From the NCBI GenBank assembly GCA_028281325.1, contig JANQKC010000029.1, positions 1 through 64,000 of the forward strand: 64,000 nucleotides of DNA. The letters run 5' to 3'. The notes beneath the pieces were generated by a model that was not told where the DNA came from, made no database searches, and saw only the letters and a program-made list of their open reading frames with translations. Made by a program: the position numbers and the translations under genes. Shown piece after piece: positions 36,102-46,484 of the stretch; the first letter of the stretch is position 1; each line of letters begins with the position of its first letter. This DNA is from Alphaproteobacteria bacterium. Lineage in GTDB: Bacteria; Pseudomonadota; Alphaproteobacteria; UBA8366.

Positions 36102-36128
36102 GCCGGGTTCGCCCAGCCCTAACCCGGC
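36102..36128 (+). promoter_or_regulatory. Hairpin/palindrome in the leader of the hydrolase gene
   Basis: Perfect eight-base arms GCCGGGTT and AACCCGGC around an eleven-base loop, 38 bases before the start codon, inside the 269-base gap between cysE and the hydrolase. It could be an operator or RNA structure. The rest of the gap (35898-36101) is AT-rich near the cysE start (35900-35945), which probably holds the cysE promoter. Confidence 0.35.
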
Positions 36129-36166
36129 GGAAACGACAATGACGAAGGATAGACGGTAACCCCATC

Positions 36167-36832
36167 ATGCCAGAAGTGATCATCAACGGGCCGGAGGGCC
36201 GGCTCGAAGGCCGTTACCACCACAGCCAGGAAGTCAACGCACCGATCGCCCTGTTCCTTCATCCCCATCCGCAGCATGGCGGCACGATGAACAACAAGGT
36301 GGTCTACACGCTCTACCAGAATTTCGTGCGGCGGGGCTTTTCCTGCCTGCGTTTTAACTTTCGGGGCGTCGGCCGGTCGCAGGGAACCTTCGCCCGTGGC
36401 GAGGGTGAACTATCCGATGCCGCAACGGCGTTGGACTGGATGCAAAGCTTCAATCAGAACGCGCGGGGCTGCTGGATCGGCGGATTCTCCTTCGGCGCGT
36501 GGATCGGCATGCAGCTGCTGATGCGCCGGCCGGAGATCGACGGCTTCATCTCGATCGCGCCGCCCGCGAATATGTACGACTTCAGTTTCCTCGCCCCGTG
36601 CCCCGCATCGGGCCTGATGGTGACCGGATCCGAAGACGAAATCGTCCCGGCGGATTCGGTGACCAAGCTGGTCGAAAAGCTGCGCCAACAGCGCGGAATC
36701 GCGATCGACCACGAGACCGTTCCGAAGGCCAACCATTTCTTCACCGGCAAGCTTGAGGAGATGGACGCTTTCGTCACCACCTATCTCGACAACGCCCTGT
36801 CGTCCGACGAGACCCAATCGGCCGCCAGTTAA
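36167..36832 (+). CDS. Alpha/beta hydrolase (COG2945-type)
   Basis: A 221-residue cytosolic hydrolase. The sequence LFLHPHPQHGGTMNNKVVYTL is the family signature, the nucleophile is Ser in GGFSFGAWIG, the acid is in GSEDEIVPADS and the His in KANHFFTGK. Members are small esterase/lipase-like proteins without a proven substrate. The PEVIINGPEGRLEGRYH start is typical of the family, supporting the ATG at 36167. Its TAA shares four bases (TTAA) with the stop of the convergent anmK gene. Confidence 0.88.
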   Translation: MPEVIINGPEGRLEGRYHHSQEVNAPIALFLHPHPQHGGTMNNKVVYTLYQNFVRRGFSCLRFNFRGVGRSQGTFARGEGELSDAATALDWMQSFNQNARGCWIGGFSFGAWIGMQLLMRRPEIDGFISIAPPANMYDFSFLAPCPASGLMVTGSEDEIVPADSVTKLVEKLRQQRGIAIDHETVPKANHFFTGKLEEMDAFVTTYLDNALSSDETQSAAS

Positions 36833-37944
36833 GGGGAACTCACGGCGGCGAACAAGCGCCCGCCGGTCTGCGGCGCCGGGACGCCCGTGGTGCCCGGCCA
36901 GCTAAGCGGCTGGCCGCGCAGCGACCGGACGGCGAGATAGGCAAAAGCCTGCGCCTCCAGCGCATCGCCGTCCCAGCCGACATCCTCGACCGGCGTCACG
37001 GGAACTCGCAGCGCCCGCGACAGCATCGCCATCAGTGTCGGGTTATGCCGACCGCCACCGGTAACCAGCCAACGGGTCGGCGGTAACGGCAGCAGGTCCG
37101 CCGCCCGTGCGACGGCAGACGCGGTAAAAGCCGTCAAGGTCGCGGCGCCATCCTCCGTGGCGAGGCAGTCGACGGCCTGGACATCGAAGTCATCCCGATC
37201 CAGCGACTTCGGCGGCGGCGCGGCGAAATACGGATGCGCCAGCAGCGTCGACAGGACCGCCGCATCGACGGTTCCCGCCGCCGCGGCCTGCCCGTCCCGG
37301 TCGAACCCCGCACCGGTCCTGCGACGCATCCAATCGTCGATCAGGGCATTGCCGGGCCCTGTGTCGAAGGCAACCAGCGCGGCATCGGAGCCGACCCATG
37401 TGACATTGCCGACGCCACCCAAGTTCAGCACGGCGACGGGTTTCTCCATCGACGCCGCCAAGGCGGCGTGGAAGGCCGGCGCCAACGGGGCGCCCTGCCC
37501 GCCCGCCGCCATGTCGGCGCTGCGGAAATCGCCGACCACATCGATCCCGATACGCGACGCCAGCAACGCCGCGTCGCCCAACTGCCACGTCCAGCGGCGT
37601 TCGGGCCGGTGCGACACGGTATGGCCATGGAATCCGGCGACGTGGACATCGGCGGCCGTCAGACCGCGGTCGCGCAGCAAGGTCTCGACCACCACGGCAT
37701 GGGCCAAGGTCATGTCCCGCTCGACCGCGTCGGTCTCGGAATCGCGCGCCTCCCTGCCGAGGCAGGCGCGCAGCCGTTCCCGCAAGCCGGACTCATAGGG
37801 CGCCATCAGGGCGCCTTTCGGCGATGCCGTCCCCGCCCCATCGGTTTCGAGCAGGGCGGCATCGATCCCGTCAAGCGACGTGCCGCTCATCAGGCCCAAC
37901 GCCACAACAGGTTTTTCAAGCTTTGCCGCGCCGGTGGATGTCAT
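36829..37944 (-). CDS. anmK: Anhydro-N-acetylmuramic acid kinase AnmK
   Basis: A 371-residue sugar kinase. [21 protein letters not shown] is the classic opening phosphate-binding loop. [12 protein letters not shown] carries the active-site region; [28 protein letters not shown] and [12 protein letters not shown] follow in the usual order. It phosphorylates and opens anhydroMurNAc from recycled peptidoglycan in the cytosol. Divergent from tyrS with 59 bases between. It is grouped in the window with other murein genes only loosely (PBP1A, amidase). Confidence 0.95.
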   Translation of the reverse strand: MTSTGAAKLEKPVVALGLMSGTSLDGIDAALLETDGAGTASPKGALMAPYESGLRERLRACLGREARDSETDAVERDMTLAHAVVVETLLRDRGLTAADVHVAGFHGHTVSHRPERRWTWQLGDAALLASRIGIDVVGDFRSADMAAGGQGAPLAPAFHAALAASMEKPVAVLNLGGVGNVTWVGSDAALVAFDTGPGNALIDDWMRRRTGAGFDRDGQAAAAGTVDAAVLSTLLAHPYFAAPPPKSLDRDDFDVQAVDCLATEDGAATLTAFTASAVARAADLLPLPPTRWLVTGGGRHNPTLMAMLSRALRVPVTPVEDVGWDGDALEAQAFAYLAVRSLRGQPLSWPGTTGVPAPQTGGRLFAAVSSP

Positions 37945-38003
37945 TGTTCGTTAGGTCCGTTTGTGCTAAACGATCCGCCCTTTCCGCAAGGCTAGACAAA
38001 ACC

Positions 38004-39257
38004 ATGACCGCGCTTCGTTCGGATTTCCTTAACGCCGTCGGCGAGCGGGGATTCCTGCATCAATGCACCGATTCGGAAGCTCTCGACAAGCTCTGCGCCG
38101 AGGGCCCGGTGTCGGCCTATATCGGTTTCGATGCGACGGCGGACTCGCTTCATGTGGGCAGCCTGGTCCCGATCATGCTGCTGCGCTTGCTGCAGCAAAC
38201 CGGGCACAGGCCGATCGTGTTGATGGGCGGCGGCACCACGAAGATCGGCGATCCGTCGGGCAAGGACGAGCAGCGGCAGTTGCTGACCGATGCGGACATC
38301 AATCGCAACATCGACGGCATCAAGGGCGTGTTCGAGAAGTTCCTGACCTTCGGCGACGGCCCGACCGACGCCGTCATGGTGAACAACGCCGAGTGGCTCG
38401 ATGAGTTGGCCTATATCGACTTTCTACGCGAATACGGCCGTCACTTCTCGGTCAACCGCATGCTCTCCTTCGATTCCGTGAAGCTTCGCCTGGAGCGCGA
38501 GCAGCCGCTGAGCTTCCTAGAATTCAACTACATGGTGCTGCAGGCCTACGATTTCGTCGAGTTGGGCAACCGCCACAAATGCCGCCTGCAGATGGGCGGA
38601 TCCGATCAGTGGGGCAACATCGTAAACGGCGTCGAACTCGGTCGCCGCGCCGCGCAGATGGAACTGTACGGGCTGACCACGCCGCTGATGACCACGGCCA
38701 GCGGCGCCAAGATGGGCAAGACCGCGAGCGGCGCGATCTGGCTGAACGAAGAGCGTCTTCCGGCCTACGACTATTGGCAGTATTGGCGGAATACGGAAGA
38801 CGCCGATGTCGGCCGTTTCCTGCGCCTGTTCACCGAACTGCCGATCGACGAGATCGAACGCCTGGAGGCGCTCGAAGGGGCGGAAATCAACGACGCCAAG
38901 ATCGTCCTCGCCAACGAGGCGACCCGGCTGTGCCGTGGCGACGAGGCGGCGGCGACGGCGGCCGAAACCGCGCGGAAGACCTTCGTCGACGGCGACTTCG
39001 GGGCGGACCTGCCCAGCATCGACGTCCCCAAGGGCGAGTTGGAGGACGGCATCGCCGCCTTCGTCCTGATGGCGCGCGCCGGCTTGAACCAGAGCAACGG
39101 CGAGGCCCGGCGGCTGATCCGCGGCGGCGGTGCGCGGATCAACGACGAGAAGATAGACGACGAAGGCCGGACCGTGTCCCTCGACGATACGAACGATCAG
39201 GGGGTCATCAAGCTGTCCGCCGGCAAGAAACGCCACGCGCTGGTCCGCCCGGTCTGA
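38004..39257 (+). CDS. tyrS: Tyrosyl-tRNA synthetase
   Basis: A 417-residue class I synthetase from the ATG at 38004. The frame is open upstream to 37824 but overlaps anmK and is not conserved-looking. [19 protein letters not shown] has the HIGH-type motif (HVGS), [15 protein letters not shown] the following loop, [12 protein letters not shown] the Tyr-binding site, and [10 protein letters not shown] the KMSKS-type loop. A C-terminal S4 RNA-binding domain (about 350-417) contains [15 protein letters not shown]. Convergent with the AsmA-like gene 15 bases away. Confidence 0.96.
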   Translation: MTALRSDFLNAVGERGFLHQCTDSEALDKLCAEGPVSAYIGFDATADSLHVGSLVPIMLLRLLQQTGHRPIVLMGGGTTKIGDPSGKDEQRQLLTDADINRNIDGIKGVFEKFLTFGDGPTDAVMVNNAEWLDELAYIDFLREYGRHFSVNRMLSFDSVKLRLEREQPLSFLEFNYMVLQAYDFVELGNRHKCRLQMGGSDQWGNIVNGVELGRRAAQMELYGLTTPLMTTASGAKMGKTASGAIWLNEERLPAYDYWQYWRNTEDADVGRFLRLFTELPIDEIERLEALEGAEINDAKIVLANEATRLCRGDEAAATAAETARKTFVDGDFGADLPSIDVPKGELEDGIAAFVLMARAGLNQSNGEARRLIRGGGARINDEKIDDEGRTVSLDDTNDQGVIKLSAGKKRHALVRPV

Positions 39258-39272
39258 CCTGATCCAAACCCC

Positions 39273-42200
39273 TCAATTGGCGGGGGCCGCGCCCTGCGGC
39301 TTGCCCGCGCCGAGCCCGAACAGGTTGCGCAGGAACCCCGGCGCGAGGGCCGATAACGGATTGACCGAGATTTTCGGCTCTTCGAGGGGGCCAGCCACCC
39401 GGTAGGTCGCCGCGAACACGCCTTCGTTCTCGCCACCGGTCAGCAGCGATCCGATTACCGGAATCCTGCCGATGGCGCGGTTGAGCGAGTACGCCGGCAC
39501 CAGCGTCCCACCCAGGTTTGCGGTATCCGCGTCGAAATCCAGAATCCCGTTGAGAGTCACGCCGATCGACGAGCCATGCGCGCTGGCTTTCGAGAAGGTC
39601 ACCCGATTGTCTTTGTAGACGAACTGGCCTTCGAACGCATCGAAGGCCAATCCCTTTTTCGACATGGCCGCCCCGATGCCGGTCAGGGACGCGACCTGCA
39701 ACACTTTGGCGAGGGTCGGCGCCTTCGACAACGTGAAATTCGACGCGATGAAATCCCCTTCGATCGGCGCATCCGGCAACGGGCGAACGCCCCGGACCAG
39801 CAACGTCCCGCCCGCGACCCGTCCCTTTGTCGGCGACATCGACAGAATCTCGCCGAAATCATTCGCCACGATGCGCAGGATCTGCCCGTTCGGCCCCGGC
39901 AGAAATTTGACGTCAAGCCGCGCCTGTTTGCCCAACCGACCGTCGAGAACCAAACCGCGGATACTACCGCCCTGACGGTGCAGCAGCACGTTCGCCTTGC
40001 GCAGTTTTCGGTAAGCACCCCAACGCAACTCATCGAAGCTGGCGTTAAGCCGGAGCGGCGGCGCGGCGGCGTCGGCCGGCGCCGGCGCATCCTCTTCGGC
40101 GTCGAGGATCGGTCCGACATCGAAACGGCGGCCCGACACCGTCGCTGCAATCGTACCGGCCGCATCGATATCAATGCGGCCGGCCAAATCATTCCCGGCA
40201 TTCTCGAACCGCTCGACATCGATCCGCCAGGCCGAAGGGTCGTTCTCACGCGGCTTAGCCGAGCCCAGAAGTTTCGAGGATCCGGCGTCGACGCTGAACT
40301 TGTCGACCGCACGAACGCCATTCTCATCCAACGTGACGACGATATTGGCGGTTCCGGCAACACCGGCCGGTTTCGTCCAACCGACCGCCTTCATATCCAG
40401 CGCGGCGTCAACCAATTCGAACCCCGCGAGGATTTCCGTGATGCCGTCGGACCGAGCTGTGATAACCACATTCACGTCGGACGGCCCTTTGATCAATTTC
40501 GTCGGCGATACGCCAAATCCGGGTCGCGACAAATCCGGCAACCGCCCCGAAACCACCAAATTGGAGCGGACCGCCGCCCCTTTCCTGAAGTCCTCCCGCC
40601 AGTCGATGGTCGCCGGACTGGCAAACAGCCGCATCGTGCCCGTCGCACTGAGACCATCGTTGTCCACCGTCAACCGAATGTCGCCGTCGCGCGGCGTCAG
40701 GCCGAAGGGCGCAGGCGACGCCGCGAGCTTGCCAAGCCCCGCCGATGCGGAGAATGCGATGTCATTGGCCTCAAGGCCGGCGGTCAACGGGAAATCGAAT
40801 TTCGCCTGGACGACCGCCTCGCCCGAAATCGCCGCGGGGCTAACGCCGATTTCCGACACGTAGCCCAGCGGTTTTCGGTCCAAAACTTGCGCCAATGTCC
40901 GCGCCGACCCGCGCAGCGCGACATCGATGGAAATCGATTGGTCGTCCGCATCCAAACCGGTGATATCGACCGTCGCTTTATCCACCGCAAGATCCTGCAG
41001 CCGGCCGCTGCCGACGGCGAACTTGAACCCCTGCCCGTCGAAGGTGGCCGTCCCGCCGACATCGGTGACCTCAGGAAGCGGCTGCCAGTATTTGATCGAC
41101 AAGCCCTGGTACTGCAGCGTGCCGTCGATCGAGTCGAACTGCACCAACGCCCGTCCGTCTACCACCGGCATGGTCAGGGCGAGCGCCACCGTTCCTTCGC
41201 TCACGGTCCCTTCGACGATGTTGCTGGTGACCCATTGCCGGGCGCTGACGGCCACGCCCGGCGGCCAGTAGTTCGCCAGATCGCGCAGCGGCAGTGCCGC
41301 GACCTTGCCGTTCACGGCCATGACATAGCCGGCCTCGTCACGCCGGATGCGTCCCGCCGTCGAAACCCGCGTGCCGCCGAAATCGACGGAAAACTCCCGA
41401 ACCTTCGCGGTCGAGGTGTCACCGTCGATATCCGCCGACAATCGGGCGCCGGCGATCTTCGTCGCCCGCGGGAAAACGCCGGGCAAATCAACCTCGCCGG
41501 CGCCGCTCGATACATCGACACGGGTAAGCTGAAATACACCGGCAGGATCGGCAACCCCTTCGAGCACGCCGGTTATGGGGATGTCCAGGCCGGCAAGCGC
41601 CGACAAAGCAGGCGTCGCGCGCGCAAGACTCGCCAGGCGGATGGCGTTCATCCGGGCGCTGACCTGCACCGTCTCGCTACCATCGGGATACACCATCGCA
41701 AAGGTCGCTTGACCGAAGTCGCTCGCCAGTTGCAGACGCAACCCCAGAAGCTTCCAGTCATGGGCGATTTCGAAATTCGCGCTTCCGGACAAGGGCGCCC
41801 GGATATCGGCGAGTTGGTTGAGGTAGGGAAAGGCGCGGGCGATGACCGACGGCTCCAACCGGTTGAAATCGACCCGGCCGCCGATTCGGCGGCTGCGCCG
41901 GTCGTGCAAGATCGTGGCGAGCAATTGCATCCGCTGTCCGTCCGCGTGGACCCCGAGCGCCAAGCGCGTCTCGATGGCGTCCCGCAGAAACTCGCTGACG
42001 ATCTCGGCTTGCGGGATCGCCCACATCTGCCCGGTCATTTGATCGATGAACTGGAACCGGCCTTGAAGCACCGAGAAACGTTGGAGATACCGGAAGGGTC
42101 CCGTTCGCTCCCGCATGGGGCGGAGGAAATCCTCTGCGGCGTCGGCAAGCGCGCCTTGGCGATTCTGCTCGCCGGCCGTATCCGTAGACATCTGAAATCC

Positions 42201-42596
42201 GAAACGGCCATCGGGAAAACGTTCGAGAACCGCACGGACGCCGAACACATCCAGCCGCGACACCGCAATATCGCCGCGCATCAGTCCCGTAAACGACAGG
42301 CCGATGGACACATCCGGCAGGATCGCGGCCAAATTGCCATCGGCGGCGAAGACGCGCACATTCCGGCTTCGGATATCGATGACGCGCTTCCATCCCCCCC
42401 AGACCAGCGACGTATCATCGACTTCGACCGCGAAGGACGTATCCCTCACGGCAAAACTGCGCTCCAATGCGGGAGCGAGAAAATTGAGCGAGACCGGTCC
42501 CTGGGACAGACGCCACAGCCCAAGACTGACGAGAATCGTAAGCCCCAGAATGACGGTGACAGCGATCTGCGCCACACGTATGCATATACCGCGCAA
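39273..42596 (-). CDS. AsmA/YhdP-like envelope protein (DUF3971 and AsmA C-terminal type)
   Basis: A 1107-residue protein anchored by one N-terminal helix (about residues 8-28, VAQIAVTVILGLTILVSLG). The rest is a long, beta-rich periplasmic body with repeating short amphipathic strands, the build of AsmA/YhdP/TamB-type proteins that bridge the envelope. The C-terminal part (SLTGIGAAMSKKGLAFDAFEGQF and IGVTLNGILDFDADTANLGGTLVPAYSLNRAIGRIPVIGSLL) is the conserved AsmA-like end. It is inferred to move phospholipids to the outer membrane or maintain envelope integrity. Divergent from glnE. Confidence 0.88.
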   Translation of the reverse strand: MRGICIRVAQIAVTVILGLTILVSLGLWRLSQGPVSLNFLAPALERSFAVRDTSFAVEVDDTSLVWGGWKRVIDIRSRNVRVFAADGNLAAILPDVSIGLSFTGLMRGDIAVSRLDVFGVRAVLERFPDGRFGFQMSTDTAGEQNRQGALADAAEDFLRPMRERTGPFRYLQRFSVLQGRFQFIDQMTGQMWAIPQAEIVSEFLRDAIETRLALGVHADGQRMQLLATILHDRRSRRIGGRVDFNRLEPSVIARAFPYLNQLADIRAPLSGSANFEIAHDWKLLGLRLQLASDFGQATFAMVYPDGSETVQVSARMNAIRLASLARATPALSALAGLDIPITGVLEGVADPAGVFQLTRVDVSSGAGEVDLPGVFPRATKIAGARLSADIDGDTSTAKVREFSVDFGGTRVSTAGRIRRDEAGYVMAVNGKVAALPLRDLANYWPPGVAVSARQWVTSNIVEGTVSEGTVALALTMPVVDGRALVQFDSIDGTLQYQGLSIKYWQPLPEVTDVGGTATFDGQGFKFAVGSGRLQDLAVDKATVDITGLDADDQSISIDVALRGSARTLAQVLDRKPLGYVSEIGVSPAAISGEAVVQAKFDFPLTAGLEANDIAFSASAGLGKLAASPAPFGLTPRDGDIRLTVDNDGLSATGTMRLFASPATIDWREDFRKGAAVRSNLVVSGRLPDLSRPGFGVSPTKLIKGPSDVNVVITARSDGITEILAGFELVDAALDMKAVGWTKPAGVAGTANIVVTLDENGVRAVDKFSVDAGSSKLLGSAKPRENDPSAWRIDVERFENAGNDLAGRIDIDAAGTIAATVSGRRFDVGPILDAEEDAPAPADAAAPPLRLNASFDELRWGAYRKLRKANVLLHRQGGSIRGLVLDGRLGKQARLDVKFLPGPNGQILRIVANDFGEILSMSPTKGRVAGGTLLVRGVRPLPDAPIEGDFIASNFTLSKAPTLAKVLQVASLTGIGAAMSKKGLAFDAFEGQFVYKDNRVTFSKASAHGSSIGVTLNGILDFDADTANLGGTLVPAYSLNRAIGRIPVIGSLLTGGENEGVFAATYRVAGPLEEPKISVNPLSALAPGFLRNLFGLGAGKPQGAAPAN

Positions 42597-42684
42597 GGGT
42601 CCCCCGGATCCGCCTACACTATTGAGCTAGTATAGAGTTCTTGACCAGATTTCCCAGGATTTCCGGAGTGTATCAGAAGCAAAA

Positions 42685-45654
42685 ATGATCCCGATCGAGG
42701 CCGAAAACCTACCGAAACCCGCCAATCCGGAGCGCGCCACCCTGGGCATGGGAGGGTGGCATGAAACCGCGGACTCGGCCGCGGATGGCGCGGCGATGCG
42801 CGCCGTCGCCGAGTCTCCGGCCGGCAAGGCCTTGCTGGAGGCGGTGTTCGGGAATAGCCCATATCTGGCCCAATTGCTGGTACGGAACCCCGAAATCGCC
42901 GTCGAAGCCCTGAATCGGGGGCCGGACGAGGTCTTTCAAGGCATCATCGATCAAGTTCAGATCGATCTAAAGGATGCGAACTCGGCCGAGAAATTGATGC
43001 CGGGCCTGCGCAAGGCGAAGAACAGGGCCGCGCTTCTCATCGCCTTGGCCGATATCGCGGAAATCTGGCCGGTCGGCCGGGTCACCCGCGCGCTGAGCGA
43101 TCTCGCGGATGTATCGTTGAACCTCGCGGTCCGCGGCTTGCTGCGCCAGTTATCGACGAATGGCGTGTTTTCATTGCCGCCGGGGGATACGCCCGAAGCG
43201 GACACCGGCTTGGTGATCCTGGCGCTCGGCAAACTCGGCGGACAGGAACTGAACTATTCCAGCGACATCGACATCATGATCCTGTACGAGCCCGGCAAGC
43301 TCGATTGTTCCGACCCGGATGCGCTGCCGCAGGAGATGGTTCGGCTGGCGCGTCTCCTCATGCGGGTGATGGATGAGCGCACGGCGGACGGGTACGTCTT
43401 CCGCACAGATTTGCGGCTGCGGCCGGACCCGGGCGCGACACCGCTGGCCATCCCCATCCCCGCCGCCGAGGCCTATTACGAGAGCGTCGGCCAAAACTGG
43501 GAACGCGCCGCCATGATCCGCGCGCGGCCATGCGCCGGCGACATTCAGGCGGGCAACGCGTTTCTGCAGCACCTGCGGCCCTTCATCTGGCGCAAGCATC
43601 TCGATTTCGCGGCCATTCAAGACATCCATTCGATCAAGCGGCAGATCACCGCCTATCGCGGGGGCGGCACGATCGCCGTCAACGGGCATAACGTGAAACT
43701 GGGACGCGGGGGCATTCGCGAGATCGAGTTCTTCGCGCAAACCCAGCAGCTTATCTGGGGCGGCCGGTCGCCGGAACTGCGCACGAGCGACGTCTGCGAA
43801 ACCCTACATGTGCTGGCCGATCACGGCCGTATCGAACCGTCGACGGCGCAGGAGATGCAGGAGGCGTATTGCTATCTGCGCCGCCTCGAGCATCGTCTGC
43901 AGATGGTCGACGATCATCAGACGCACGCCCTACCGAAGACCGACGAGCAGATCGAAGACATCGCGGTCTTCGCCGGCTATCCCGACGCCGAGACGTTCCG
44001 CGACGATCTGGTCCGCCGCCTGTCGCTTGTCGAAACCCATTACGCGGAATTATTCGAGGAAGCGCCGGATCTCGGCGGCGCCGGCACGCTTGTCTTCACC
44101 GGCAACGAAAACCATCCGGAAACGATCAAGACGCTGGAGGACATGGGCTTCGGCGACGGCGCATCGGTTTCGACCATGATCCGGCGCTGGCACACCGGCC
44201 GGTATCGCGCGACGCGCAGCGTGCGGTCCCGCGAGCTTTTGACCGAGTTGATGCCGCGGCTGCTCGAAGCGCTTGCCAAGCGGTCCGACCCGAACACCGC
44301 CATCGCACGGCTCGATGCTTTCCTGAGCGGGTTGCCCGCCGGGGTTCAACTGTTCTCGCTGTTCTACGCCAACCCCAGCCTCCTGGACCTGGTGGCGGAA
44401 ATCATGGGCGACGCGCCGAAGCTGGCCGAACGGCTCAGCCGCAACCCGCGCCTGCTCGATCATGTCCTGTCGCATGATTTCTTCGATCAATTGGCGGGGC
44501 TCGACGTCCTGCATAACGAACTCACGACCGCCCTTACCGAAGCGCATGACTTCCAGGACATCCTGGAAGTCACCCGCCGGTGGACCAACGACCGAAAGTT
44601 CCAGACCGGCGTCCAGATCCTGCAAGGCGTCACCGACGGCCATGCCGCCGGGCCGACCTACACCGCCATCGCCGAAACGGTCATCACGGACCTGTTGCCC
44701 GCCGTTAAAAAGGAGTTCGCGGGACCGCGCGGCGACCACGGCGCGGTGCCGGGGGGCGGCATGGCGATGATCGCCTTCGGCAAGCTCGGCGGCCGGGAAC
44801 TCATGCCCGGATCCGACGTGGACCTCGTCTTCGTCTACGACGCGCCGGAAAGCGTCGAAGAATCCGACGGCGACAAACCGCTTGCGACGAGCGTGTATTA
44901 CATGCGGCTCAGCCAAAGGGTCGTCGGCGCGATCGAGGCGCTGACCGGCGAAGGGCGGCTCTATGAGGTGGACACGCGGCTGCGGCCGTCCGGCGGCAAG
45001 GGTCCGGCGGCAAGCCGGTTCGAGTCCTTCAGCCGCTATTACGCCGAATCGGCCTGGACCTGGGAGCATATGGCGCTGACCCGCGCCCGCGCCTTCGCCG
45101 GTTCCCCGGACCTGATCCACCGGTTGGAAGAGGAGATTCAATCGATCCTGACAAGACCGCGCGACCCGGATCAACTCGTCATCGACGTCGCCAAGATGCG
45201 GGAGCGCATGGCGAAGGAACATCGCGGGCAATCGCTTTGGGACATCAAGCATCGGCGCGGCGGCCTCGTCGACGCGGAGTTCATTGTTCAGTATCTGCAA
45301 CTGCGGCATGCGTCCGACCACCCGGAAATCCTGTCCAGCAATGCGGTAACGGCGATTGAGAACATCGCCCAAGCGGACTTGGTCGACCGGGACGTCGCGA
45401 CCGACGTCGGCGACGCCTTGCGGCTTTGGCATCGCGTGCAAACCGTGTTGCGCCTGACGACCAAGGACAATCTCGACGATGAAGGCCGGACCGACGGCCC
45501 CCGCCGGGCCCTTGTCCGCGCCGTCGGGGTCGAAGACTTCGACGCCCTCGTCGCGACGATGGAAAAAACCGCCGCCAATGTCCGCAAGCGGTTCGGGGAC
45601 TTGATCGAGAAACCGGCGGCCGCCGCGACCGCGCGCCAAAACGACCAAGCGTAA
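42685..45654 (+). CDS. glnE: Bifunctional glutamine synthetase adenylyltransferase / adenylyl-removing enzyme GlnE
   Basis: A 989-residue cytosolic protein with two nucleotidyltransferase domains. The N-terminal deadenylylase has LGKLGGQELNYSSDIDIMILY (Asp pair near 194-196) and the C-terminal adenylylase has FGKLGGRELMPGSDVDLVFVY (Asp near 711). Each is followed by a helical GlnD-type domain (RGGIREIEFFAQ and RGGLVDAEFIVQ). It controls glutamine synthetase activity by reversible AMP addition in response to PII. Start by context; the Shine-Dalgarno is weak. Length is normal for the family. Confidence 0.96.
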   Translation: MIPIEAENLPKPANPERATLGMGGWHETADSAADGAAMRAVAESPAGKALLEAVFGNSPYLAQLLVRNPEIAVEALNRGPDEVFQGIIDQVQIDLKDANSAEKLMPGLRKAKNRAALLIALADIAEIWPVGRVTRALSDLADVSLNLAVRGLLRQLSTNGVFSLPPGDTPEADTGLVILALGKLGGQELNYSSDIDIMILYEPGKLDCSDPDALPQEMVRLARLLMRVMDERTADGYVFRTDLRLRPDPGATPLAIPIPAAEAYYESVGQNWERAAMIRARPCAGDIQAGNAFLQHLRPFIWRKHLDFAAIQDIHSIKRQITAYRGGGTIAVNGHNVKLGRGGIREIEFFAQTQQLIWGGRSPELRTSDVCETLHVLADHGRIEPSTAQEMQEAYCYLRRLEHRLQMVDDHQTHALPKTDEQIEDIAVFAGYPDAETFRDDLVRRLSLVETHYAELFEEAPDLGGAGTLVFTGNENHPETIKTLEDMGFGDGASVSTMIRRWHTGRYRATRSVRSRELLTELMPRLLEALAKRSDPNTAIARLDAFLSGLPAGVQLFSLFYANPSLLDLVAEIMGDAPKLAERLSRNPRLLDHVLSHDFFDQLAGLDVLHNELTTALTEAHDFQDILEVTRRWTNDRKFQTGVQILQGVTDGHAAGPTYTAIAETVITDLLPAVKKEFAGPRGDHGAVPGGGMAMIAFGKLGGRELMPGSDVDLVFVYDAPESVEESDGDKPLATSVYYMRLSQRVVGAIEALTGEGRLYEVDTRLRPSGGKGPAASRFESFSRYYAESAWTWEHMALTRARAFAGSPDLIHRLEEEIQSILTRPRDPDQLVIDVAKMRERMAKEHRGQSLWDIKHRRGGLVDAEFIVQYLQLRHASDHPEILSSNAVTAIENIAQADLVDRDVATDVGDALRLWHRVQTVLRLTTKDNLDDEGRTDGPRRALVRAVGVEDFDALVATMEKTAANVRKRFGDLIEKPAAAATARQNDQA

Positions 45655-45744
45655 CCGCATGGACTTGCCAACCGCTGCGACCGGATCATGTAACTGGCTA
45701 TCGCATCGGCCATACCAACCGTAGAACGAGGAGTCATACCCACC

Positions 45745-46209
45745 ATGAGTGCAGATGTCGGAGACAAGGCGCCGGTTTTCTCAATGCCAACGAACGGCGG
45801 CGGCGAGGTGTCGCTGGAGACACTCTCCGGCCGTCCCTTCGTCCTGTACTTCTATCCCAAGGACGATACGCCGGGATGCACGAAGGAAGCCTGCGGTTTT
45901 CGCGACGCGCTGCCGGACTTTTCCAAGCTTAACGTCGACGTGATCGGCGTTTCGAAAGATACCGTGGCGAAGCACGACAAGTTCGCGGCAAAATACGACC
46001 TCAATTTCCGTTTGGCGTCGGACGAAGAGGGTGCGGTCTGCGAAGCCTTCGACGTTTGGAAGGAAAAGCGCATGTACGGCAAAACCTACATGGGGATCGA
46101 ACGATCGACATTCCTCATCGACGGCGACGGCGTCATCCGCCAGGCTTGGCGGAAGGTGCGCGTCCCGGGCCATGTGGATGCGGTCCTCGCCGCCGTTCAG
46201 GAGATGTAA
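45745..46209 (+). CDS. bcp: Thiol peroxidase Bcp (PRX-Q type peroxiredoxin)
   Basis: A 154-residue peroxiredoxin. DDTPGCTKEACGFRD shows the peroxidatic Cys (about 47) and a resolving Cys five residues later, the atypical 2-Cys arrangement of Bcp. LYFYPKDDTPG and the RSTFLIDGDGVI strand are conserved. It reduces H2O2 and organic peroxides with thioredoxin. GAGGAG lies about eleven bases before the ATG. The stop shares one base with the next start, so it is the first of three coupled genes. Confidence 0.94.
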   Translation: MSADVGDKAPVFSMPTNGGGEVSLETLSGRPFVLYFYPKDDTPGCTKEACGFRDALPDFSKLNVDVIGVSKDTVAKHDKFAAKYDLNFRLASDEEGAVCEAFDVWKEKRMYGKTYMGIERSTFLIDGDGVIRQAWRKVRVPGHVDAVLAAVQEM

Positions 46210-46484
46210 TGGCGCGCCGCCGATCGAAACGGCCCACGGGCGGAAAGCCCGATACGCTGCAGGATCAATTCCTCGCGCGGATGGCGGAGCATGAAACCGC
46301 CGAAGCGCTGAACGACAAGATAATCTCGCCCTTTATCGCCGCCTTGGAAACTGTCTGCGCGGAACGCGGTTATCTGCTGAACATCTACGGCGACAGCAGC
46401 AATCTGGTCTTTTCGAACGAGGAAGACGCGGAAGCCATCTATCAACTCATCGAACATTACTTCGATGCGAAAGACCAGGACTGA
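46209..46484 (+). CDS. Small hypothetical protein coupled to bcp
   Basis: A 91-residue soluble, acidic protein with a basic first ten residues (MARRRSKRP). The body is helical (FLARMAEHETAEALNDKI), followed by a beta-like stretch YLLNIYGDSSNLVF and an acidic helix EEDAEAIYQLIEHYFDAKDQD. I do not recognise the family. Its ATG overlaps the last base of the bcp stop (TAATG), so it is translated with bcp. The following DUF1194 gene overlaps or nearly abuts its end. Confidence 0.65.
   Translation: MARRRSKRPTGGKPDTLQDQFLARMAEHETAEALNDKIISPFIAALETVCAERGYLLNIYGDSSNLVFSNEEDAEAIYQLIEHYFDAKDQD

Noticed and set aside
39576..42635. 1019-codon open frame antisense to the AsmA-like gene
   Set aside because: It is low in hydrophobic order and rich in Arg/His/Gly. 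The minus frame has a membrane anchor and family features and is the real gene.
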